Below the pieces are notes generated by a model that had not been told where the DNA came from, did not search any database, and was given only the letters and a program-made list of their open reading frames with translations. Of a stretch of 64,000 nucleotides of DNA, positions 42,201-54,200 are shown piece by piece. This DNA is from Saccoglossus kowalevskii (lineage: Eukaryota > Hemichordata > Enteropneusta > Harrimaniidae), in assembly GCF_000003605.2 (NCBI RefSeq), contig NW_003107588.1, positions 256,690-320,689 on the forward strand. The letters run 5' to 3'. Position numbers and translations under genes: made by a program. The stretch's first letter is position 1, and every line of letters starts with the position of its first letter.

Positions 42201-45200
42201 ATTAGTCCTGTCGATGTTTCCAATGGCGTGGAAAAGCCTGTCTTTCCAATTCCCAATCCCAATTCTAATAAATTTTTGATGGAATATTTGGTTGAATAAT
42301 TAAAAGGTTAAATTCCCCCGAGGTTGAATCAAAGCTCGGTAGTAGTGCCCTACTCGACAGGAATTTGCATTCAAATGACGACGTTACGTTTTACATTCGT
42401 TCCACAATCTGAGATTGAGATTTCCCGGGATAGTTTACTGGCGCTGGTGGGCTAGTAAAGTAAACACAGTTCGCTCCCCTTCGTTCTCAAGGTCGGAATC
42501 GTGTCGTTATAACTCCAGTATTTGATTTTCGTTGATTGTTCACATATGTCCGGTAGGTTGGATTTTCACACAATGTCTATATCTATTGACAGTTCCTATA
42601 ACTTGACAAATAGCGCCGCTTCATCTGTAATTTGTTTCAATTCGATAGGTCAGAAAAGCAGTTCATCCATTCTGTATTCTGTTTCGCCCTTCAACACTCA
42701 TAGGCAATGCAGTTACTTATTGTGGTACATCCACTATATCCTAGTCGCGAAATGGCCGCCGAGATCTCGTTGAGAGCGAGAGCCACGTGACTTGTTTTTG
42801 CTTCGCGTCCATTGTTCCAAATATCATAGTCATAAATCGGCGGTCATTTGCATATATTCCAAGATTTCATGACTGAAACACGAAGACACTGTAATACATT
42901 ATTGCCATTCATTTATATTTGCAGCGATTCAACATTCCAGAAACGTAAATACCCACATAAGACACCGCCATCTAATACCCCAACAGAACCATTGGATGGG
43001 GATTTCAAAGAAAAAGGCGTCAATGGCTCAATGGAAAAAGTCAATACGCATGCAACGCATGTCGCGGTAAGTGACTAAGTGTTAATTGTTAAACCCCCCA
43101 TGGACGCCACCATTACCTCCATCCAAGTCTCATAATCTTCAAACAGCTCTAGAGCCTTTCTCACAAAAGTTGTGAAACATGCTTACCCCACCAATTACTT
43201 GCATTAACATGTAGTAGGCAGTACCAGTCGAGCAAGCTCAGTTGAGCAGTTATCGCGTTACTAAAACGCAGTGATGTAACCTTAGAACGTTTAAGCGCGT
43301 GAACTGTCATGACAACGACAGTTATTAGTTATCGTGCAAGTTGAGCGTGATTCAAGTTTGCACTACGCACATTTGGCGTCAAAATGGCGTTAAGGATGCA
43401 TCTATTTACCAGTCCTTCAAATGAAATGTTATGTATTTTCAGAAAGCGTGTTGATAATATTTGTTAATACTGTTGTTGGATATACTATTTTGTAGACCAG
43501 GTTGGATTATAATTTACCATAAAATAACAATTTTGCTTTTGAGAAAGTCTTTAATAAAATACAAACACTAAATACGCACATGCAGTGATTGTCATTATAT
43601 GCAGCAAAACAACCAGTGCGCATGTGTATTAGAAAATGTAATTGTTTCATCTAACGAAAACTCGTATAATGTATAACAAGATCAACGTTTTCTTATTTTC
43701 AAATCATAGTCCAACGTATTCGTGAATAACAAATCACGTGCTCGCGTCTATATTACATATTTAAGATATTAACAAATGCAGGAAGAGTTAGCAGGAGAAA
43801 CATAAGGGGATGAATATTTGAAACAATTCAAAACAATCAAAAATGGGAAGGGTGAAGGTATTTCAAATTTCATTTCTTGTTGAGTGCTCATAAATAAATA
43901 GATGTATTTGATAATTTGCTATTGTCTAATTTGGATAATCTTTTATTTTGCACCAGAATTGCCACATGCCAGTTTCAAATGGCTCATATAGTATTGAGCA
44001 ATTTGTCAATGTCTAATCAAAATCTACGTATAGTCAAATGTGTGAGGATGTCAAGTTCCTCATATATACGGACACTTGTTTGCAGTCGTTATTAAGTAAG
44101 TTAATCACATGCTGCTATGCAAATAAAGTCCTAACAATTATTATTTTTTCAAGACAAAAGTATGCTCGATCCGTCTTTGAGTGTGTTCCATTGTAGAAAA
44201 AGTTCAAAATTTCACTGCAAAATAACATGTATTGTACAAGTGATTTATAACCACAAAGTGCCCAAAAAGATTCATCCCATTTTGTCGATGAAACTAAATT
44301 TTATAAGTTAGAGTTTGTCGTAATTTTGCTTCTGCACAGCGTTTTCGCGCAAAAACATATTAGGAGATACGAAGTCCAAATATGAAACGATTAACGCAAC
44401 ATCATTTCCAAGACAGTGGTCAAATAGAAGTTAGTAGCGAAAATGTCCACTAAAAATCACCATCCTGTTCGGGCTTTATACACAGAATGTGTTATAATAA
44501 CAAGGTATTTTGGAGACACCGCTGGAAAATCTAAAACCTATTGTTGTTCATAATCCTCTATGGATAAAAGGCCCAATAACAATATTCATGATTCTAGTCC
44601 TCGCGCACGTCGCATTATTTCCTTTAATTAGTGTTTGGCAGAGAAACAATCAGCACAAATTCTATCACAATTTTAGAATAAAATATAAAAATTCGCCCGC
44701 GTGTCAATTTTGAAAAACTTGACCAGAGAAATCTTCTTTTTTTTTTCTTGGACTACTTCTCACCATTATACAATGCAAACAGTTATATAATCCCTCAGTA
44801 ATTTCAAGTGTCTCTTTTATCTCTGAAAAAGCATATATTTACATGTATATATATTTGTTTACTGCTCATTAGAATTCTCAACAAGAGGTGCAAATATTCA
44901 GCGATGAAAAACAGAAGATTAAATTCTTCCGATACCAGAAACTGAAATATCTATGGGACCCATATGAGGAGAATTTTTACAAATTGAGGTGAGTTTTTGA
45001 AACAAGATTTCGTGTACCAATGAATTTCAGAGGATGTTTTTTTCGATCCAAATCAACCTTTAATGCATGTATTCGAAATCACCACTTGTTAACTATATCT
45101 TGAACATATATCTTGTTGTCGAGGCAGTGAATATTCTTAATGCAAAACAAAAAGTTAAAGCCGGATCACTGCATCATATTTCAATTTTTCGGAACGGCAA

Positions 45201-48200
45201 GCTTTTGATTATTGTTTGCATTGGTTAAAAGTGGTTGGTTTCACGAACTGTTTTTACCAACATTTTCTTGTTGACTTTTTCAGAGGTTTGGATATTGATA
45301 CGCCATGCAGTGATTTCTACAGTAAATACAATGGAATGTCATTACAGCAACAAGATAAAAGGTAAACGACATTTTTAAAACTTCCAATTGCACTGATTAT
45401 ATATACTAATTAAATGTAAAGATTTACTAACTGTTCTGCCACTTGTCTGATTGGACTATGGAGCCATTTCACTTTCTTGGTACGTCATCACATTTTTCAT
45501 TTTTTTTGTTTCAGGCGAAATCTTTACGGAGAAAATCTTATTGGAATCGAACTAAAGCCGATCTTTCTGCTATTTATAACAGAGGTCAGTTCATACAATA
45601 TACATATACAATTACTCGCTCCTATTCATCACATGGAATTATTTTATTTTACTCGTAACTGTTTCCAAAGGTAAAAAGAAAAATTATAAGAACATCTTAG
45701 ACAACCGAACCATATATGACAAAACACAATTACTTCATATGAAAATATTAACATAACCTAAAAATACTAGTAAAATAAGTAGAACAATTTGTTTTTGAAA
45801 AAAAAAAAAGATAAAATAAAAAAAAGGAATATTCTGATATTAATAGGGAAAGACCGTTATAAAATAGACGTTATTTCTGAGAACCCGCTCAGGAACATAG
45901 AAATGATTTTCCCCCAAGATATACTGTGAGTCGTATATGTTATTAAAACATCTGAATAAAAATATTAGGTCTAGAACATGTTTACGAGATTCAGGTGCAC
46001 GAATGCTAAAATATTTGCATAGAGCGATATACATATGTGATCGATCACGACATTGAACTATACACCGAATACGAATAATAACTCATGCATGTCAGCACGA
46101 TACACTGTTGATGCAAAGATATATATGTTAATATGCATTTTGATAACCAAGTTGAATTTTGACTTATCATTAACTAAAATGCAGGACGTCTGCATAGCTT
46201 ACAGAACTGTATTCGTTCGAGGGAAGTTGAAAAACACTAATTCGCATGCGCAGTGACAGTGACTGTTACTGTGCGTACCAACACAACTAATGCACATGCG
46301 TATTACAACATATCAGCGATTCATCGAACGAATACTTAGTCGTCTAATACATGTATTCATTGACACACAGTATCAAAATACAATTTTAACAATTTGCTCT
46401 TATCATGTCGCGTTCAATGCAGGCTGACTCACATTTACAAGCCTCGCTTTCGGGTCTTTCGAATTTCGATAATACATGTATGATTCGCCGCCAATTCGTT
46501 CCATACATGGCTGGCGCGTGATATGAATGAATTATACATTCTAATCCATATTGCATATGTAATGGTTTCTGAGTTGACAAACTTCTTTCCTTTCAAGCAA
46601 AATAAATGTGTGTCAATCTCGTGTGTGTCATTAATTGACTGTAAACCGACTCTAAGTGTACAGTCATATTGTTGCTGGTACTACATTTTAAATCATGATT
46701 CTGTTCATTTATTGCAGGCCATGAATCCCTTCTATATCTTTCAATTATACAGTGTGTTACTATGGATTATCGGTTACCAGTATATCTATTTTTCAGTCGC
46801 CATTTTGGTAATGTCCATGGTATCTATCAGTTTGACAGTGTACAGTACACGAAAGGTAGGAACCATTCAAACAATATTCAAATTGAGACTAGATAATTGA
46901 TAATCATCTTTCTCCCTTTCGCAAGACTCAAGTGCAGAATCGACAAGCCTCTCTCCAAGTCTCTGAAACCTCCCAATAACACGAGAACTATAAGTGAAAC
47001 GGACGCTATGATCATGGCCAACTATTGGCTGTAAATTTGATTGGATGATTGAAACAAATCCGTCAACTACGCCTATGTATGATGCTAGTAATATCTCATC
47101 ACACTCAGCTATTGGCTGCAAATGTAATTGGTTGATTGAAAATGTCATCAGCGACGCTTAGCTCGAATGATAGTAATATCTCACCACATTCCGCTATTGT
47201 GATTGGTCGTTTGAAAAATGCTATCATCTACGCCTATGTATGATGCCAGTTACTGAACTCCACTCTTTGCCCCGTGTCCATTGTTTTAAGTGTGATGCTT
47301 ACTTTTGTCAGAGAATAGTTTCAGTTTTGTCTGTCATTTACTAGCAACGCACTAATTCTTTGTCAGCATTTACTAGAAAAACTGTTTTTTTCTAAACAGT
47401 CCTCGTTCATGGGTTTCTTTATTTTAAACAATGCTCGTTTATTGGGAAAGGACAGGTTCTTTGTTCACTTTATCAGTAAGCAAACTTTTTTCAGAACGAC
47501 TTTGATCTCCCATGAGTGTGCAGAATACAACTTTCTCCCAACTATTTAAAAAATTGTAATTTTTCAATACTATGGATTCGAACCAACGATTTTATCCATC
47601 GTACATAATGGTTACACAGAAATAGGACGCACACTGCGTGACGACTGCGATGATACAAATATTTACTGAATAAGGTGACGTTTTGAGCTGTCCTTGAAAC
47701 ACGTCAGTTGAGTCAAAGTATATATACAAGGCAGGATTTGATACGTTGCAAACAACTAACTGCTCTCTGATTGGTCTGACTGTAAGGTATTAATTTTGGG
47801 TAGCCAATCAGGCATAATATTGAGAGTTGCTACGCATTGACTCAAATATATTACTGATGTTTATCTTACAGCAAGCTGTGACGCTACGACAGATGGTAGA
47901 ATCGTCTACAGATGTAACTGTGTGGAGAGGAGGCGATGGTATGTAGGTTTATCCAAATCTAAAAAAAGCGAGAATTCACAGAAAATTTGACGACAACTGC
48001 AGCACAGAGTACATTAATTATGCACGGTTAATGAGCGATCCAGACTCTAATTTATTTACGGAAAATTATCTAAAAAGTACCTTATTTATTTATTTTTTAT
48101 TTTTTGTCACGTTGTGATGGATGGCATCCAGTTGATTTGGTGTGCTTATTGCTTACACATTGTCGTGTGTCTGGAATTTCTTCCATGAATCATAGTTTTC

Positions 48201-51200
48201 CGTTCTATAGCCATATTTAATTCAGCTAAAATTTCGCGTTGTTTCACAGTTTACGATGTCATATCAGAACGAGACTTAGTTCCTGGTGATGTCATCACAC
48301 TTCCGTTAAAGGGATGTGTGATGACGTGTGACGCAGTACTGGTTGCTGGATCCTGTATAGTTAATGAGAGTATGCTTACCGGTAAGTTATGCTAATATAT
48401 TTATATGGATGTTCTTCGCGCAGTTTACTTTCGTATTTCTTTTAAACAATTACGCGTTACAAACGTCGTATGGTATGGATCCCACATCGAAAAAGACGCG
48501 TCGCGAGTATCACCGCCATTTGAACATTACATTACGTTCAATCTCTGATTAGTATAATACGAGCAGTCTGAGGTTCAAAGCCCCTTTCCCATACTACCCT
48601 CTACCGACGATTATTTGACATCACAATGACGTAGAAGGGTGAAATAAGGTCGTTCAGAGCGACACTTGTGTATAGTTTTGTATGTATCCTCAAATAGAAT
48701 ATAATTAATCTCTAGAAAATAGTATTTTTGTATTGATGGACGACCACGACGCTGTGTGAAAGGCCTTTCTTCCACCCAGCTACGTCACATAAAAACTTCA
48801 ACGCCCGAGGGCGCTAGTTATGAAAGACGTGTTCTCTATCACGATCAACAATGTCTAAACATCCATGCTTTTCGTTGTGTAGGTGAATCCGTTCCGATTA
48901 CAAAAACTGCACTTCCACCTGAAGAATTCGGAATACTCAACACCGAAACGCATAAAAGGCATATATTATTCTGCGGAACTGATGTCATTCAATGTCGGCG
49001 TGGACCGGACACCTACGTGAGGGCTGTTGTCCTTCGGACAGGTATGTTATAACATTCGTAATTACTTACTATATTGTAGAAGTATTTATAATTTGACTTT
49101 CATGAGTTCTTACCCTAGACTTGCTTGTCGAAAATAGCAGTATTGCTGACTATTTGGCCTATACATCATTCATAACGGTAATAATGTCATATTATTTGCA
49201 TATCATTTGCATACTATTCAATCGCCCAAGTGACGTTGATTTGAATTACAGGATTCTCGACTTCAAAAGGCACCTTGGTCCGGTCTATCTTGTACCCTAA
49301 ACCCATGGACTTCAAATTATACCGTGATGCAATGCGTTTTATTGGTGTGCTGGCAAGTATCGGTAAGTATGTTACAGTTCTAGTTCATACCACTTCTCAA
49401 ATTGTATCGGGAGTTACAGATCTAAGTTTTCGGCAAAATCGTTCGACGTTTCATTCGCGAATTTTATTTGTTTGTATCTTTTAGCTGCCATTGGATTTGT
49501 TTTAATTATCACTGTGAAAATAATGAAAAAGGTAAGGTTTTCTAAATTGTTACCGACCTGTGCGTTATTGTCCGAGTCCAGACCACATCGTTCAAAAACA
49601 ACTCGTATATCATATCATTAATAGGTGATTTGTGAGCCTCAATATAGCTGCAGCTTGCGGATTCAAAGTTCGCACGTGACGCACACCGCCATGTTTATCC
49701 GAATGTGTGCAAAGGGACTGCACATTTCTAAGAGTTCACGTGATATAAGTCGAACGTTTACATGCAAGCTCTTGGTGTTATATCGAATGAATACTTGAGA
49801 AATGTTTACTTGTTTCATAAAAACCAACAACAAACAAAGACGACAAAATGGTGGATAAATATGGCGTTATCCGACGTAAATACCATGTGACACAGAAAAG
49901 CGCTAATGGTTTATTGCAGCTAAAGGTTAAAGCGCAGGTGTCGTTCTATAACGTGAGTTGTTATTCTCGCCTACTCAATTGCCGCGCGTGCGCAGGTGAT
50001 CTCGTCGCTTTAAATATATGTTTTTTTGTAGGCCACCGTAAAGGATATCATCATCAAAGCCTTGGATATCTTCACAATTGCGGTTCCACCAGCTCTGCCC
50101 GCAGCCCTGACTATTGGTATGGTGTTCGCTCAAAGACGGCTGAAGAAGAAAGGCATATTTTGCATCAGTCCACAGAGAATTAACGTTAGTGGTACCCTGG
50201 ATGTGGTATGCTTTGATAAGGTAAAGTCGTTATAAAAAAAATTCCGGCAAGCACAACAAGCCCATTCCCTAAATTGTTATAACTATTTATATATTCAAAC
50301 CGAAACAAAAGGTTTCTATTGGACGATGGCATAACATTGGAACGTTTTGAAATGACGTCATTGCACGCGCTCGTGGAATTTGACAAACTCGAAACTGTTT
50401 TGGTGTATTTCCACTGCTTAACAATGTGCTATATACACTTGATGATTGATTTTGATGTAGTAAGGTTATGTCAACTCCATTTCGACATTGAACTTAAAAA
50501 AAGAAATTCAAGTTTAATATCAAATCATTGTTTGTGGCAGACGTTATATACTTCCATGTATAAGGCGCGCGAGCTCGAAGTGAACGGAAAATCACCTACT
50601 GGAAATGAGCGCTTGAAACTTATATCTGAAACAGTCATAAATATTGGAATTTCTTTAATTCCTTTAAATTCGACAAATCGTGCGGTTCCAACCCATTATG
50701 AAATGTTGGGGTATTTTGGTACTGTGGTAATATCAAAAGCTGAATCTGTTTACTAAGAATCAAGTAGAATTCTGGAATATCTGATATATTATAATTCATT
50801 ACGTGTACATCAAGTTATATGATTATTTTACAGACTGGAACTCTAACTGAAGATCATCTGGAACTGCTTGGCGTTGCTCCAATAACATCTGAAAGGTAAA
50901 TTTATTAATTAACAAACATAATTCACCTTTCCTGTCTATTTAACTTCATTCTTTTCTTTAAATCTAGGCTCATAGTTCAGTACTATCAACTTCTTCATTC
51001 TTCTCGGCATCTTGGTTGCTTGATTAATGTAGATGAGATCACAATAACCTACACTTTAAGATTCTGTCTATGGGATACTTTGGGCAATCTGATTGGGCTA
51101 ACGATGCCACGTGATTAAGGTTAGCCATTCACATTGCTTGAAGCATCACATGGGAACAATTACATGACTAATATGGTGATGTCTATGGTGGACCCGGCTT

Positions 51201-54200
51201 TCAAAGTTACAGTATCGAGTTATTTAAACTCCACTCCATGTCTGCACGTAACTAACACTATAGTCAGTATTCAAATAAAACATTTGCGGGCTTTTAGTGC
51301 GCATGATACTATGTCCGATTACGTCATCAGTTTTTAGGCTCGTTCGCAGTTTGGCCATGACGCACATGTTCATAACCTCGTACAAATATACAAATCAGCC
51401 AAAGGAATGTGACTGATAGGATTTTGTTGTGTGTTTCAAATCAACATTTACCTGTCATGCACTGAGTATATATAAATATTTATTTGAAGGACGATTTTAG
51501 TATTTATTGCACGATTTATTTAACGAGCGAGGTATCAGATTGTATGACGTATACGGACGAAAATACCACGTGATACTGAAACCATTGGTAATTTTCTGTT
51601 AATTATAATCAGCCGTCTATCTGTTACGTGATTATTTTGTTCAATTTCAGTCTAATTGCTGCTATGCCAGAAAAGTTTTCGCCTGACAAAGAAGGTTCAA
51701 GGTTTGAAGCGACTTCATTTTTACAGGTCACTCGACCACTTGTAACCTTTGTAATAACTGCAACTAACCATCACTCACGTAGCAGCAAAATATCATCACT
51801 ACTTAGCTAAATATTATTTGAATTACGTCATTTTCGCCCCGTTAATATTGAATAACTAGAATAGCGATAGATGTAATGTGTACTGTGTAGCGTAAAGTTG
51901 TCTTAGAATAGAGCAAGTATCTCAAAAACAATATTCTAGCATTCATTTACGCGCTTTGTCACCAGAGGTCGCGTTTTTATAGGACCTAGGTGCCAGCATT
52001 TGTTTATTACACTCTAAAGAAATACCATGTTTTTTTAAATATCTGCGAGCATGATTTTGACAAAGGGTCAATAAATGCATGCTTTACATATAATTCCTTA
52101 TCGCATATATTAATGATTGTTATCTATTGTCTGTTTTTGGGACCCTTCTGTGTAATACAGACTTGCGTGCACTAGGGTGTTATAAAACAGCTTTGTATGT
52201 GTTCACACGTTATGTAACATATAGTTGTTCTTTGTCTCAGTGTTATATTAAAAACACAGTCTGTATTAATTCTAAACATGGAACATAACATACTTATTTC
52301 TTCTTGCTATTGATATTTGTGTTTCACGCTTTACTGTTTAGAATTAATATTCTTAACTAATTTTAAAAAAATGCAAATATTCCGGTGTTCTTTCAGTCCA
52401 ATCCATGATACGCCAGAATGTTCTTCATTTGGCGAGGAATCACCAAGGTTTGCAGAGACTTGATTCGTTTCTGGTCACTTGACCGCTTCAGCATATACGT
52501 TAAGTGCACCTGGAAAGCTTTCTCGTCTTCGATGTCAGAAAATCAAATATAACATCTTGTATTCAATTTATTTGGATGTTATAATTTCGAACTTAACCAA
52601 TTAAGACTCAAATGTCATCTACTCTTTATCGGTTCTCTGTAAGACGAGTTTCGGGTGTTCTGTTTCTACTGAACGCGCTCCATAGTCGATTCCGCGATTG
52701 GAATGGAACTGTTTTACGACTACTTGTTCGTGATAGCGCTTACGCGCAAATTTTGCATGGCTCTTTTTCACCAGATGAGTACGATTGTCACAATTGCGAG
52801 ATCTTACTAAAAATAGCACAGAGCGCGTGAAAAATTTCAAATGATTATAACGTTTGCAGACAATAAAGACATTGTCAACTGCAATTCTGTTACTTTTCTG
52901 TGATTTTCCGTGATTTGTTGTGAATCCCAACAAAAAATCATTGGCTGAAAAAGCCTTGGACAATTTATGTCAACGCTAGAACAGTTACTATTTTGTTTAC
53001 TCATTTGTCAGCCCAAATCGAACGTCTTACATGAATAATTAATCACGCGCCACGCGCCACGTCGTATTCGATATAGGACCAATAGCTACGTATATAACGC
53101 GTGTAAAATACATTGTTTACCTTTAAGGTAGAAGCCTGCTTCTTATATTTGAGAAAATTGGTCATAAATCGCATGACGTAGTTCAGTGGTTTGTTATGTA
53201 AAATCGTGAATCTATTATCTCATGGCAACATGAAATAGCATTTTTTGTGTGTTACAGTGACGTATTTTGAGAAACTTGTCCTAACATTTCCTAACACTCG
53301 CCAATTGTTCTAACATTTTTTTTTTTGCAAATCGCTTTTTGTTGAACAATTCCGTAGAGTACAATGTTAAAGAAAAAGTGCATTTCTTGGCACTTTTTAA
53401 AACCAAGATTTTTGAAATAATTGAGGACAACAAAAAGTATCACATTATTCACAATATATAATTTACAATATAATATCATATATAATACTGTCAAAATGGC
53501 CACTATACTATCCACGAAAATTAAGCTTGTAACCTCCAACTTTGTTAACTCAATATCCTAATATTGCCCGGAAGTACAATTTATTGAAAAATGAAAAAAA
53601 TCTGGGTATTTTTATTTATGAATAGGCTTCTACCTTTAAGCGGGTGCACCTGCGCATGCGGCAGACTGTCATAGCGCGTCGTTGTTACAAATTGGCATCT
53701 ACCCATTAGCCTTTGCGTTTTTAGCGTGCGTTGTTATCGTCGCTTATAACTCAATACAACCTCTCCGCTTTAAGAATGAACTCCGAAACTCGTCTGCATA
53801 CCCAATGTAATAAACGATACTGTCATTTATAAATACTCGCCAATTAATATGCAAGAAATACGGTTCACTTTTTTGGAGCTATCCCGGCATTTATTAGTCA
53901 ATTAACGTTGGTTCAAACTTATATTAATTATTTAAATAGGTAAATAATTAATACTTGTCCATCGTTAGTATTTCCCCATCTCCAACGGGACGAGAAAGTC
54001 GTCAGTTGCATTTTACTGGCATTTGCACTAGCACTTATGTTATGAAACATTCTACTAGACCGTATTCACGAATGTCCGCCGAGGTCTCGTTCAGTACGAG
54101 AGACCTACGAAACTTGTTTTTGAAAATAGTAATTCATGTTCTCCTGTCATCGCGTTCAATGTTCCTATTACCATAGTTACAGGGAAACACCGGACGCGAT

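Noticed and set aside
41747-42205. Open frames spanning the N run
   Set aside because: Ns are read as open; there is no sequence evidence.
50319-50756. 145-codon open frame in ATP13A intron 14
   Set aside because: It lies wholly between two firmly placed exons in a different frame, has no recognisable motif and is flanked by good splice sites of its host intron. Most likely chance.
51651-51727. Longer form of cassette exon 16a ending at CAG|GTCACT
   Set aside because: It would end in phase 0 and could not join exon 17 or 16b in frame, and the matching sequence in 16b hits a stop. The shared GTTTG donor fits better.
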